Program-made: the position numbers and the translations under genes
The notes under the pieces: generated by a model
What the model was told of the DNA's origin: nothing
Seen by the model: the letters and a program-made list of their open reading frames with translations, nothing else
Database searches by the model: none
Shown: one piece after another, positions 35,810 through 44,447 of the stretch
Numbering within the stretch: position 1 is the first letter of the stretch
Layout of the letters: every line of letters starts with the position of its first letter
Origin: Sphingomonas sp. So64.6b
Lineage (GTDB): Bacteria; Pseudomonadota; Alphaproteobacteria; Sphingomonadales; Sphingomonadaceae
Assembly (NCBI RefSeq): GCF_014171475.1
Contig: NZ_CP048817.1
Coordinates: 372,001-436,000 of the forward strand
DNA length: 64,000 bases
Direction: 5' to 3'

Positions 35810-37155
35810 GGCGTCTGTTCCGGCAAATTCCGTCCCCGCAATTCGTCGAGCGTCTGGAAGAACATAGGATAGCTTGTTGCGACTGGCGAGACATCATCGA
35901 TCGTCACGCCGTCGCGCGTGACCAGCCCGGCGATCGTCATGCTCATCGCGATGCGGTGGTCGAGCAGCGAAGCGATCGTGCCGCCGCCTTGCAATGGTGC
36001 ACCGCCGCTGCCCCGAATGGCGAGTCCGTCGTCGAATTCCTCGGTCTCCACCCCGATCGCGCCCAGCGCCGCAGCCATCGCCGCGATGCGATCCGATTCC
36101 TTGACGCGCAACTCATGCGCGCCACGCGCAACTGTGCGGCCCGTGGCGCAGGCGGCGGCGACGAACAGCACCGGATATTCATCGATCATGCTCGGCGCGA
36201 GATCGGCCGGCACGTCGATCGCGTGGAGCGGCGCATGGCGCACACGCAGATCGGCGACCGGTTCGCCACCGACTATGCGCCCGTTCTCCTCGACGATATT
36301 CGCGCCCATCAACCGCAGCGCGGCGAACAGGCCGGTGCGCGTCGGGTTCATGCCGACATTGGCGACCAGCACGTCCGATCCCGGCACGATGCTCGCCGCG
36401 ACCACCCAGAATCCCGCGGACGACGGATCGCCCGGCACGACGATATGCTGCGGCTTGAGTTCGGCCTCGCCGACCAGCGAGATGACCCGTCCCTCGGGCG
36501 ATTCCTCGACTGTCAGGTCCGCGCCGAATCCGGCGAGCATCCGTTCGCTATGGTCGCGGGTCGCGACCGGCTCGATCACGCACGTAATGCCGGGCGTGTT
36601 GAGCCCCGCGAGCAGGATGGCCGATTTCACCTGCGCCGAAGCGACCGGTAATGTGTAGCCGATCGGCACTGCCGGGTTCATGCCGCGCACCATCAGCGGC
36701 AAGCGCCCGCCGGGACTCGCGGTGATGTCGGCGCCCATCATCGACAGCGGATCGATCACCCGCGCCATCGGGCGGGCGGAAAGGGACGCGTCGCCGGTGA
36801 AGGTCACGGTGATGCCATGGCTCGCCACCAGGCCCATCAGCAGCCGTGTCGAGGTACCCGAATTGCCCATGTCGAGCGCCTGTTCGGGTTGCAGCAACCC
36901 GCCGACGCCGACGCCGTGCACGGTCCAGATGCCGTCATCGCCGCGCACGATATCGGCACCCATCGCCCTCATCGCGGCCGCGGTCGCGAGCACGTCTTCG
37001 CCCTCAAGCAATCCCTCGATCCGGCTTTCGCCGACCGCCAGCGCGGACAGCATCAAGGCGCGGTGACTGATCGATTTGTCGCCCGGCACGATGACGCGGC
37101 CGACCAGCGGCCCGGAGTTGGAGATTTCGAGCGGGCGGGGGGCGGGGTGCGACAT
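35806..37155 (-). CDS. aroA: 3-phosphoshikimate 1-carboxyvinyltransferase (EPSP synthase)
   Basis: 449 residues, the sixth step of the shikimate pathway. GDKSISHRALMLSALAVGES, NSGTSTRLLMGLVASHG and GEPVADLRVRH are conserved substrate-binding elements; the shikimate/PEP lysine lies in the GDKS motif. The Gly-Asp-Ala-Ser-Leu-Ser-Ala-Arg-Pro-Met stretch (TGDASLSARPM) is typical of class II (glyphosate-tolerant) EPSP synthases, in which Ala follows Asp. The gene heads the aroA-cmk-rpsA-ihfB block. Confidence 0.96.
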   Translation of the reverse strand: MSHPAPRPLEISNSGPLVGRVIVPGDKSISHRALMLSALAVGESRIEGLLEGEDVLATAAAMRAMGADIVRGDDGIWTVHGVGVGGLLQPEQALDMGNSGTSTRLLMGLVASHGITVTFTGDASLSARPMARVIDPLSMMGADITASPGGRLPLMVRGMNPAVPIGYTLPVASAQVKSAILLAGLNTPGITCVIEPVATRDHSERMLAGFGADLTVEESPEGRVISLVGEAELKPQHIVVPGDPSSAGFWVVAASIVPGSDVLVANVGMNPTRTGLFAALRLMGANIVEENGRIVGGEPVADLRVRHAPLHAIDVPADLAPSMIDEYPVLFVAAACATGRTVARGAHELRVKESDRIAAMAAALGAIGVETEEFDDGLAIRGSGGAPLQGGGTIASLLDHRIAMSMTIAGLVTRDGVTIDDVSPVATSYPMFFQTLDELRGRNLPEQTP

Positions 37156-37270
37156 TGGGCTCGCGCTTTGACAGTGCGCTTGCGCTATGGCAAGGCGCGC
37201 CCCACTTTGCAGGCTACCCTCGCAAGAGGGGCCTCAAATCCCAGATAGTCTTGAAAGGTCTAGTCGGCAC

Positions 37271-37588
37271 ATGATCAAGCCGGAATGGGGCACGAAGCGA
37301 TCGTGTCCGAAATGCGCCACCCGTTTCTACGATCTCGGCAAGGATGACCCGGTCACCTGCCTTGAATGCGGATCGACCTGGAATCCCGAGCCGATTCTCA
37401 AGTCGAAACAGCCTCTGCCGTTCGACGCGCCCAAGCCTGAACTCATCAAGAAGGACGACGATCTCGCCGGTGACGACGAGGATCTGGACACCGGTGAAGA
37501 CGAAGAGCCCTCGCCCGATGACGAGGTCGATCTCGGCGGCGACGACGATCTCGGCGTCGATGCGCCGATCGCCGAAGACGAGCATTGA
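37271..37588 (+). CDS. TIGR02300 (FYDLN acid domain) protein
   Basis: 105 residues from the ATG at 37271. The N-terminal zinc-ribbon-like part (MIKPEWGTKRSCPKCATRFY, then DLGKDDPVTCLECGSTW) holds two CxxC pairs. The C-terminus is almost wholly Asp/Glu (DDDLAGDDEDLDTGEDEEPS), the 'acid' tail. The family is restricted to alphaproteobacteria, often near aroA, and its function is unknown. A strong terminator hairpin follows directly. Confidence 0.92.
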   Translation: MIKPEWGTKRSCPKCATRFYDLGKDDPVTCLECGSTWNPEPILKSKQPLPFDAPKPELIKKDDDLAGDDEDLDTGEDEEPSPDDEVDLGGDDDLGVDAPIAEDEH

Positions 37589-37593
37589 TATGA

Positions 37594-37625
37594 CCTGCCG
37601 GCCCGGTAATGTCCGGGCCGGCAGG
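37594..37625 (+). terminator. Terminator hairpin after the TIGR02300 gene
   Basis: A perfect 13-bp stem, CCTGCCGGCCCGG (37594-37606) with CCGGGCCGGCAGG (37613-37625), and a 6-base loop TAATGT, located 5 bases after the stop codon. Confidence 0.75.
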
Positions 37626-37717
37626 AAATTGATGCGCTGGCGGTGATTCAGCCGCTTGCCAACAAAGCGTCGCCCGTTTAGGGGCGACGTTCCCAGGGCC
37701 CAAGGGCCTGAACGGAT

Positions 37718-37793
37718 GGGGCCGTAGCTCAGCTGGGAGAGCGCTGCGATGGCATTGCAGAGGTCTGGGGTTCGATCCCCCACGGCTCCACCA
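37718..37793 (+). tRNA. tRNA-Ala (anticodon GGC)
   Basis: The acceptor arm GGGGCCG pairs with CGGCTCC (one G-U pair) and an encoded CCA ends at 37793. The anticodon loop ATGGCAT gives GGC (Ala). The D arm AGCTCAGCTGGGAGAGC and the T arm GGGTTCGATCCCC are normal; 76 nt. A T run (GTTTTTT) follows immediately. Confidence 0.95.
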
Positions 37794-38327
37794 GTTTTTT
37801 GGGTAAGGCATTGATTTTACTGATAAATATTTCTGCTGGCTAAGTCGTCCCAACATTCGTCCCAACATTCTGGCGCGGCTCTTGGTGGGCGCGGGCGGAT
37901 TAATGCGGACGAATCCGCGAGTCGGGTTGCCGTCACGAGCATAGGAGTCGAGCTCGTGCAACTTGAGCCCTTAGACGGCTTGGGCCAGTAGGACACAGTG
38001 ATGGGTGCTGGTTCAGCATCAAGGGCGCGTTACGCGGCATACGATCCTTGATTCTCGCGTCAGTTTCAACGCCCGTATAATCCGCCTTGCACTACTCCTA
38101 GCAAATACCTTGTCAGGCTGACGGGGGCGCCCGCTGGAATCAGCATTGCTTCCCGTTTATGAGTGTGGGTTGATGGGCTCACGGCGATGGCGAGAGCCGG
38201 CGGACCGGTTTGGAGCGATGCTGGCGCCGTTTTTGGCAGGCGCGTCCCATCCGTGTGTCTTAGAATGGACATCGCAAGCAGAAGTCGGCGTCTTGACGGA
38301 TAGGGCCATTCCACTATCTCGCCCCTG
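37794..38327. other. Intergenic region after tRNA-Ala with a 12-bp tandem repeat
   Basis: 534 bases without a convincing gene. TCGTCCCAACAT occurs twice in tandem (37845-37856 and 37857-37868), about 50 bases downstream of the tRNA, in an AT-rich patch. The 3' ends of tRNA genes are common integration targets and the gene content changes from housekeeping to accessory here, so this may be an old island boundary. No integrase gene and no second copy of the tRNA 3' end was found within the window. Confidence 0.45.
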
Positions 38328-39362
38328 ATGGAAACGGTCACAGCTATCTCGCCGATTCCGCCGAGAAATAATCACTTCGCATTGGTGGGCGGCTTGCCGT
38401 GCTCCGGGACATATTTCGCAGCCGAGTTGTGTCGCGACCTGCTGTCTCGGAAGCATGGAAGCTGCGAAGTGCTCGTTCTCAATGATCTCGGAGATGCGAC
38501 GCTCAAGAAAATCGCCGAGGTCGAACACCCTGTTGTCTTTCTCGCCGAAATTCCGGACGCCGCCGTCGTGGATGCGGTTCGGCAATCAGAGTTTCCGCTG
38601 CTGCTGATTGATCAGGCATTTTCCGAAGCGACCCGAGATTTCGTGTCGGCGCGCAACACGAAGATGCTTGATACGGTTCGAACAATGGCGCGCGCGCAGA
38701 TCGGCTTGAACGCGCTCCTTGAGGTCCCACGCAGCTTGCTCCTGACCATTGGGGCGAAGGAACCTGCTGCCGCTCTCGCGCACCGCATAGCGGCCGAATG
38801 TGGCGTCGATTCAGCGCTTTGTCGGTCGATGGTAGAGGAGCGTCATTTCGAGCGGCCACTGCGCGAGGCCTTGGACGCGCATTTCGATCATGATCGAGAT
38901 GTCAGATACGAAGATGCGGCTGACCTCCTGAGCAGGCTTGATCAATTCTACGGCTTCCATCCAGAACGGCGCGTTCCGATATGGAGTGTGCCCATGGGTT
39001 TGATGCTCGAAGCAGTGCCACCATATTTGTCCGCAACCGATCCGATCAGCCTTCTCGGTCCGGCACGATGCTTGAGCTTCGGGCCCTACCTCCATCTCCC
39101 TAGCGGTCGCTGGAGAGCAAAGTTCACCTTTGCCGCGTCCGACAATAAGTCGACCAATTCGATCGGCTTCGATATCACTGCCGACGAAGAGATAAAACTT
39201 GAGGAGACTTTCGATATTAAGAAATCTGGCAAATTTGCAGCGTCATGTGAATTTGCAATAGAAGATTCTTTCTATCCATTCGAATTTCGCACTCATCTGC
39301 GTCGAGGCGCGATCGCAGGAGAATTTTCGCTGCTTTCCCTTGCCTTAGAGAAATGCGCCTGA
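38328..39362 (+). CDS. Hypothetical protein with N-terminal P-loop-like segment and C-terminal beta domain
   Basis: 344 residues, not assigned to a named family. The N-terminus (about 16-35) reads FALVGGLPCSGTYFAAEL, resembling a nucleotide-binding loop, and is followed by a Rossmann-like pattern (VVFLAEIPDAAVVDAV, FPLLLIDQAFSEATRDF). The middle is helical. The last ~95 residues (CLSFGPYLHLPSGRWRAKFT, FAASDNKSTNSIGFDITADE) resemble the 'GPY..LP.G.Y...' beta domain that is seen at the C-terminus of several capsule and glycosyltransferase-linked proteins. A role linked to surface glycans is inferred from this and from the nearby cluster. Confidence 0.65.
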   Translation: METVTAISPIPPRNNHFALVGGLPCSGTYFAAELCRDLLSRKHGSCEVLVLNDLGDATLKKIAEVEHPVVFLAEIPDAAVVDAVRQSEFPLLLIDQAFSEATRDFVSARNTKMLDTVRTMARAQIGLNALLEVPRSLLLTIGAKEPAAALAHRIAAECGVDSALCRSMVEERHFERPLREALDAHFDHDRDVRYEDAADLLSRLDQFYGFHPERRVPIWSVPMGLMLEAVPPYLSATDPISLLGPARCLSFGPYLHLPSGRWRAKFTFAASDNKSTNSIGFDITADEEIKLEETFDIKKSGKFAASCEFAIEDSFYPFEFRTHLRRGAIAGEFSLLSLALEKCA

Positions 39363-39645
39363 TTGAAAGTTGGTCTGTCGCCAACTGCCCGCTTGCAAGC
39401 GAGATGGTGCGAGGATGCTTAGCTACCTTTATTCGGGTCAAGAGCGGCAGCCAGCGATTTCGCGGTACTGGTCAGATCATCTCACCTATCCTAATACAAA
39501 ACTGAATCGCGCATTGAACACAGGTCCCTTTTCGGCTCGATAATTCCGATGGCCGGAATAGATGGCCGTAGATGCGTGGTGTTCCACGCATCTACGGAGT
39601 GCTCGCCGAATTCCGTTCGCTTTCATTATCATGGCGATACGGCCG
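39363..39645. other. Intergenic region between convergent genes
   Basis: 283 bases separating the hypothetical gene on the plus strand from the methyltransferase on the minus strand. Apart from the palindrome at 39566-39597 nothing is recognised. Confidence 0.5.
39566..39597. terminator. Perfect 14-bp palindromic hairpin between convergent genes
   Basis: CCGTAGATGCGTGG (39566-39579) pairs exactly with CCACGCATCTACGG (39584-39597), with a 4-base loop TGTT. It lies between two convergent genes and can act as a bidirectional terminator, although no T run follows on either strand. Confidence 0.6.
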
Positions 39646-40407
39646 TCATTCCCTGCTCTCAAACAGCCAAGCCTGTACGCCAGGGTAGTCATTCCAGAGC
39701 CTTCGTTGTTTGCCACCCATGTCCTCGAAGACATGCGACAGACCCTCCCTGCTGTACAGTGAGATATGTCCGTTATGTGGGCCTAGATACCACCAATCGC
39801 GGCCGAGCGATTCCGGATCCCATTGTGCGGTCTGAAACGCGAAGACACCGCGGGGCTTTAAATGGGATTTTATGAGGTCAAATATTTTCCGTGGATCTGG
39901 AAGATGCTCGATAACCTCGCAGGAGGTGATGATATCAAATTTGTGATCTCCCAGGTCCGCAAGAAAATAGTCTTTGCCGACCTTCGGCGGTATGATGTCC
40001 GTACCCCATACATTTAGATTCAGGGACCGGCGGCCCATATCAATGAAGCCGCCGATGCCGCAGCCGAAATCGAGGATCTCCGCCCGATCTAGGCGGATGT
40101 TCAGCATTTCGTTGGCGAGAGCGACAAGCCGGAAGGTTTCCGTAACGCGCCCATACCAATCAGGGTCCTGATTCTCCCAATAGGTTTCATCGTAAATCTC
40201 GGCGTGGCTATCACGATAGTCAATCACGTCTGAAAATAGAAAATTGCAATTATCACATTGATAATACCAGCTATCATCCGGCTCATCGGGAATGGGGTGG
40301 CTAGCTTTTTTATTATATGGCAATCCAAATACCAAGTTTGCGTGAGATCCACACAACTTACACTTCATGTCACTACGTTGCGGCGGCAAGGATAAATTGG
40401 CAACCAT
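39646..40407 (-). CDS. Class I SAM-dependent methyltransferase with N-terminal zinc-finger-like segment
   Basis: 253 residues. The N-terminal CKLCGSHANLVF and QCDNCNFLFSDV form a paired CxxC putative metal site, as in the sugar-linked C-methyltransferases. The Rossmann core has AEILDFGCGIGGFIDMG (motif I), VWGTDIIPP, and DIITSCEVIEHLPDPRKIFD. The product may methylate a sugar nucleotide or glycan of the adjoining cluster; the target is unknown. The start is followed from an AGAAGAAGAAG stretch. Base composition is lower in GC than the upstream housekeeping genes. Confidence 0.78.
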   Translation of the reverse strand: MVANLSLPPQRSDMKCKLCGSHANLVFGLPYNKKASHPIPDEPDDSWYYQCDNCNFLFSDVIDYRDSHAEIYDETYWENQDPDWYGRVTETFRLVALANEMLNIRLDRAEILDFGCGIGGFIDMGRRSLNLNVWGTDIIPPKVGKDYFLADLGDHKFDIITSCEVIEHLPDPRKIFDLIKSHLKPRGVFAFQTAQWDPESLGRDWWYLGPHNGHISLYSREGLSHVFEDMGGKQRRLWNDYPGVQAWLFESRE

Positions 40408-40545
40408 GTCTCTTCTTCTTCTTATAATGATTATTAAGCGCTGAGTATTTCGAAATAATCTTTGATAGTATCATTTATTGATTAAGCTATGATTTCTAGC
40501 AATATAATCCATGAGTTTCCATAAAGCCATCTATTATACTTAAGG
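40408..40545. other. AT-rich spacer upstream of the methyltransferase and downstream of the capsule cluster
   Basis: About 138 bases clearly lower in GC than the surroundings (ATAATGATTATTAAGCGCTG, AATATAATCCATGAG). It could hold the methyltransferase promoter on the minus strand; no clear box is recognised. Confidence 0.4.
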
Positions 40546-41670
40546 TCAATTCGCAACCTGACGGGCGATTACGATCGGCGTGAAAATCTGTCCGATCATC
40601 TGCAAGAGCTTGCCCGGCTGGTTGGCCTGCGCTCCGGCGATATAGATCACGTCCTTGTTCGACATGTAGAATTGCTGACCTAGGAAATATGAGGCGGGCT
40701 TAAGCATGTTGAAATGATAAACGACGGGCCGTTCGCCTCCCTTTTCACCGTCCTGCTCGAACCGAAAGACGAAGACCGCCGCGGGATCAGCGAGATTCTC
40801 GCTTGGACCACCTGCCATTGCTAGTGCTTCGACGAGCGAAAAACGTCGCAACGGGAGGTCGTATTGATTGACCTTATTAGGGCTTCCCAAGACTGAATAG
40901 CTGCGCACTTGGCGAAGCAGTTCGACGCGGTCGCCGGGTTCCATCGGCATGCCGCCGATATTTGAATAACTCAAGCCGTCCAAAGGGCCTTCGCTGATCA
41001 CGTCGCGGCGATTAACGCGAAAGAGAATGTCAGCCGTGGAGCCGCGATGTCCGCCAGCAAGCGTAATGACGTCGAGCAATTTTTCGTGGCCCCCGGACAG
41101 GCGAACCCGGCCGGGGCTGACGACCTCCCCACCCACGATCACAGAACTGCCGTTGGCGGCCTCAAGGCTAACGACGACCTGCGGATCTTCGGATTTTCCG
41201 CGAAGGGCCGCCTCGATATCGCGCGCTAGCTCGGTCGGCGTCCGACCTGCGGCCCTGACCGTACCGGTATAGGGAAGGCGAATGAGGCCGGCTTGATCCA
41301 CTTCAATCGGTCCTATTTTCTGTTCCTTGGCGGCAGGGTCGAATCCGCCGCCGGGCGAACCTGCTCCACCGGAAAAAAGCCTTACCCCTACTTCATAATA
41401 GACGATGCTGATCACGTCTCCGGGCGCGATGGCGTTCAGCCGCGAACTAAACCCGGGCGGCAGGAGCTGATAGTCAGGTAACATGGGGGGCTTAGGAAGT
41501 GCTGTCGGCGCGCTTACTTCGACAAGCTCAAAGGCCCCACGCTCGGCGTCACCCATCACGGTCTTTCCGATCGGCCCCGCTTGCGGGAGCGTGGCGCATC
41601 CGCCCATCACAGCAAAGGCCGCACAGGCCGCAGCTATTAGCGGGGTGCGATTACTGAATCTTTGCGCCAT
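40546..41670 (-). CDS. Polysaccharide export outer-membrane lipoprotein (Wza/KpsD-like)
   Basis: 374 residues from the ATG at 41670. The lipoprotein signal is LIAAACAAFAVMGGC, with Cys near residue 25. The polysaccharide-export (PES) domain is IAPGDVISIVYYEVG through VDQAGLIRLPYTGTVRAAGR. Two SLBB-like domains follow (SVIVGGEVVSPGRVRLSGGH, LVEALAMAGGPSEN). It ends the capsule cluster, being 73 bases downstream of the ATPase gene, and should form the outer-membrane channel. Confidence 0.9.
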   Translation of the reverse strand: MAQRFSNRTPLIAAACAAFAVMGGCATLPQAGPIGKTVMGDAERGAFELVEVSAPTALPKPPMLPDYQLLPPGFSSRLNAIAPGDVISIVYYEVGVRLFSGGAGSPGGGFDPAAKEQKIGPIEVDQAGLIRLPYTGTVRAAGRTPTELARDIEAALRGKSEDPQVVVSLEAANGSSVIVGGEVVSPGRVRLSGGHEKLLDVITLAGGHRGSTADILFRVNRRDVISEGPLDGLSYSNIGGMPMEPGDRVELLRQVRSYSVLGSPNKVNQYDLPLRRFSLVEALAMAGGPSENLADPAAVFVFRFEQDGEKGGERPVVYHFNMLKPASYFLGQQFYMSNKDVIYIAGAQANQPGKLLQMIGQIFTPIVIARQVAN

Positions 41671-41743
41671 CGTCTCTCGTATTCCTTCAATGTCCTGCGC
41701 AACACGGTTCAGGCGGCTGGCCGTGTCACAATGATGTTTACGG

Positions 41744-42460
41744 TTAGAGCGTCGCATAGATGCTGATCGCCAAGTCCAGATCGGAGAATTCCCGACCATA
41801 TCCGTTCTTCAATATCAACGCCGAGCTGCAATACTCGCGAATGATACCCGTGTCGTGGCTCACCAGGATCATGGCGGCTTCGCGGCGATCCCGAAATAGC
41901 GCGTCGTGACATTTTTGATGGAAGCGCTGATCGCCCACGGCGATGACTTCGTCGATCAGGAAACAATCGAAGTCGATGGCGAGCGTCAACGCAAAGGCGA
42001 GGCGCGCGCGCATGCCTGAGGAATAATATTTCACCGGGAGCAAAAGATTTGCTCCTAGCTCGGCGAAGTCGTCAACCCGCTCGATCGTCTCGGCGATAGG
42101 ACTGTTGTAGATACGCGCGATAAAGCGGATATTATCGAGCCCGGTCATGCCCGCCTCAAATCCGCCGCCGAATGCAAGTGGCCACGACATCGACATGCCT
42201 CGACGTATCACGCCCGTCGTAGGTCTTTCGACACCACCTATGAGCTTGACGAGTGTTGACTTGCCTGCACCGTTTCGGCCGAGCACGGCAAGCTTTTGGC
42301 CTCTGGCGACAGTGAAGTTGATATCGGTAAGCACTTTTTTTGGACCAGTTGGGGTTTCGTAGACCTTGTTGATCGCGCTTGCGACAATGGCCCCGCCGCC
42401 CCGGACAGGCACCTCCGATGGCTCTTCGCCCGGGATTACGAGGCGTGGAAGACTTTTCAT
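41744..42460 (-). CDS. Capsule exporter ATP-binding protein (KpsT-like)
   Basis: 238 residues starting at the ATG of an ATGA overlap (42460-42457) with the upstream gene. Walker A is AVLGRNGAGKSTLVKLIGGV; the signature is YYSSGMRARLAFALTLAI and Walker B DCFLIDEVIAVGDQRF, with the H-loop LVSHDTGIIR. It also carries the DIxxxxxRG-type region GVIRRGMSMSWPLAFGGGFE of the KpsT/Wzt ATPases. Works with the permease at 43655. Confidence 0.93.
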   Translation of the reverse strand: MKSLPRLVIPGEEPSEVPVRGGGAIVASAINKVYETPTGPKKVLTDINFTVARGQKLAVLGRNGAGKSTLVKLIGGVERPTTGVIRRGMSMSWPLAFGGGFEAGMTGLDNIRFIARIYNSPIAETIERVDDFAELGANLLLPVKYYSSGMRARLAFALTLAIDFDCFLIDEVIAVGDQRFHQKCHDALFRDRREAAMILVSHDTGIIREYCSSALILKNGYGREFSDLDLAISIYATL

Positions 42461-43647
42461 TGGTCGTCCAGAACCAATTCGGAAAGCGAGCGTACAATCC
42501 AGAGTACCGCGATGGCCAGTGCTATGGTTATTAGCAAGTTGCGCCAAGCACGCGGATAAAGCGGCTCGTCGGGTAAGTTCGGTTGCGAGATTCGCTCGAC
42601 ATAAAGTTCGGTGCGGCTTGCGTTGGCACGAGCGCTTGCCAGCGAAAGGCTCGCTGCCAGCAGGTGTTTTTCCGCAACCTCACGCTGCGCCTTCAATGCT
42701 TCATACGGGCGAATCCGATTTGCAAGTGAGCCGGGCGAGCCGGCTGCCGCGGAATTCTGGCGGTTCAACTCTGCTTCGATCGCGCTGCGCCGCGCGCGCA
42801 ACTGTCCTATGACGGGGCTGCCGGGCGCGACGCGTAACGTCTGAGCCAGTTCCACATTGGCCTGGGCAAGGGCCCCGGCGATGCTCGACGAATTCCTGAT
42901 CGATGCGCTTGTCTCGAGCTGAGGCTCGAGAACTCGCAGATCATTCCGTGTTCCGTTGAGTTGATCCAACGTTTTCGCCAAAGACTTGGTGGCGACATCG
43001 ACATCCTGAGCGGCAGAATCAACCAGGCTTCCTCGTGCTCGCTGGTTGAGTCCGTTCACCATCTGCTCGGAAGCGCGCATCACGCGAAGTGCAATCGTCT
43101 GTGCGTCCGTCGGAGAAAATGCCTGAATTTCGACATGGGTAATGTTGCTCTGCTGATCAAAACTGGGGCGCAGATATTTTTGGAAATGCCGGTACAAATC
43201 TTCCTGGCTATGTCCGGTGACAGGCGAGGGAAACGCCGAGAACATATCGACGTCGGTCGCCCCGAACATGCGCGTCACCAGGCCGTCGCGGTTAAGCTTG
43301 GCCAGCATATCGCGCGAGCGGATGAACGAGACGATCGCTTCGCTGTTATCGGCGCCGCCGCCGGTCGCCGCGACATTCAAAATGCTGAAGCGCTCCTTCG
43401 GGCTATCGAGTGAGCGGACTACATAGCTAAACTCGGAACTGTAGCGGGGCGTTGCGATCACGAAATTGTACAGCACAGCGCCGAAGGTAACGAGCAGCAA
43501 CGCGCCGAGGAGAAAAAGGTCGCGGCTGCGCTTGCTTTTCTCAGGCACGTCAACGCCATCAGCGGCCTCCTCCAGAAGGACCAGCTGTCTGCGGCGCGTG
43601 TTAATGTCCAGCGTGTCCACGGTCACGCCTGTTCCTCCGAACTGCAT
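42457..43647 (-). CDS. Capsule export inner-membrane/periplasmic adaptor, KpsE-like (copy 1)
   Basis: 396 residues. Topology is one N-terminal helix (about 43-65, LFLLGALLLVTFGAVLYNFV), a long periplasmic coiled coil (TKSLAKTLDQLNGTRNDLRV, AQANVELAQTLRV), and a C-terminal helix (LLITIALAIAVLWIVRSL). The sequence is of the KpsE/polysaccharide co-polymerase family. It overlaps the ATPase gene by 4 bases. An alternative GTG start at 43626 has GGAGG in front of it. Confidence 0.87.
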   Translation of the reverse strand: MQFGGTGVTVDTLDINTRRRQLVLLEEAADGVDVPEKSKRSRDLFLLGALLLVTFGAVLYNFVIATPRYSSEFSYVVRSLDSPKERFSILNVAATGGGADNSEAIVSFIRSRDMLAKLNRDGLVTRMFGATDVDMFSAFPSPVTGHSQEDLYRHFQKYLRPSFDQQSNITHVEIQAFSPTDAQTIALRVMRASEQMVNGLNQRARGSLVDSAAQDVDVATKSLAKTLDQLNGTRNDLRVLEPQLETSASIRNSSSIAGALAQANVELAQTLRVAPGSPVIGQLRARRSAIEAELNRQNSAAAGSPGSLANRIRPYEALKAQREVAEKHLLAASLSLASARANASRTELYVERISQPNLPDEPLYPRAWRNLLITIALAIAVLWIVRSLSELVLDDQ

Positions 43648-43654
43648 TGTAGCA

Positions 43655-44443
43655 TCACTCTAACTCGATATGGCGCTGGGCCTTCAGGACCAGCACCCAG
43701 CCTATCGCGTTGACCGCGATCACCCAGATCAAGATATAGTCCACGTTCCAGGTCGTGGGCACATCAGTGCCGAAATAGCCCGCCCTGAACATCTCGCTCA
43801 GGTGCACGAGCGGTGACCAGAGAACGATCGGCCGAAGTGCTGCCGGGAGCCAATAGACCATGTAGAACACGCCGGTGAGCGGCAGGATAAGATACATGAT
43901 CGGCTGAATCACGCGATCGAACGCATCAGAAAAATGGGCCAGAGCAGTAATAATCAGTGCGACCCCGAAGCAAAAGAAGCACATCAGCGTCCAAGCGCCG
44001 AGTAGCAAGAGATAATCGTCGACAGGCTTGATCACATCGAGCAGCTGAAGTGGAATATACGCGACGAAGAATGAGATCAGGGTGCCGATGCTTTCCAACA
44101 AACCTCGAGCGACAAGGATGTCAGCGGGCCTCACATGCCGATGGAATAGCAATCCTGAACCATGGCGGAAGGTGTGCGTGAGGCGGGCGACCATGTGGCG
44201 CCACACCGTCAGGAGCGTGTAGCCGGTCAGAACGAGCGGAATGACGCGCACGCCGTGATTGCGTTCCCCATAGATGAAAGACCAGGAAATCATCACGCCG
44301 AGCGTAAGCATCAGCGGTTCGATGACCTGCCAGAGAAACCCGATATTATGATGCCCAAAGCGGGCCATCAGCTCACGAATCAACAGAGCGTTGATCGTCC
44401 GTGTCTTTTTTCGCAGGCGTGGGAGGGTCGAGGTCATCACCAT
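43655..44443 (-). CDS. Capsule exporter permease (KpsM-like ABC-2 type)
   Basis: 262 residues, six membrane helices (for example LMLTLGVMISWSFIYG, SIGTLISFFVAYIPLQLL, WTLMCFFCFGVALIITALA, PIMYLILPLTGVFYMVYWLP). The pattern GHHNIGFLWQVIEPL and VPLVLTGYTLLTVWRHM matches the ABC-2 polysaccharide permeases. Lies between the two KpsE-like genes. Start at 44443 or 6 bases downstream. Confidence 0.92.
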   Translation of the reverse strand: MVMTSTLPRLRKKTRTINALLIRELMARFGHHNIGFLWQVIEPLMLTLGVMISWSFIYGERNHGVRVIPLVLTGYTLLTVWRHMVARLTHTFRHGSGLLFHRHVRPADILVARGLLESIGTLISFFVAYIPLQLLDVIKPVDDYLLLLGAWTLMCFFCFGVALIITALAHFSDAFDRVIQPIMYLILPLTGVFYMVYWLPAALRPIVLWSPLVHLSEMFRAGYFGTDVPTTWNVDYILIWVIAVNAIGWVLVLKAQRHIELE

Positions 44444-44447
44444 CGCG

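Noticed and set aside
37446..37961. A minus-strand frame covering tRNA-Ala
   Set aside because: It reads through the tRNA and the acid-tail gene in antisense; the apparent protein is a translated tRNA artefact.
38066..38341. A 91-codon minus-strand frame before the hypothetical gene at 38328
   Set aside because: No homology seen and it overlaps the start of the plus-strand gene.
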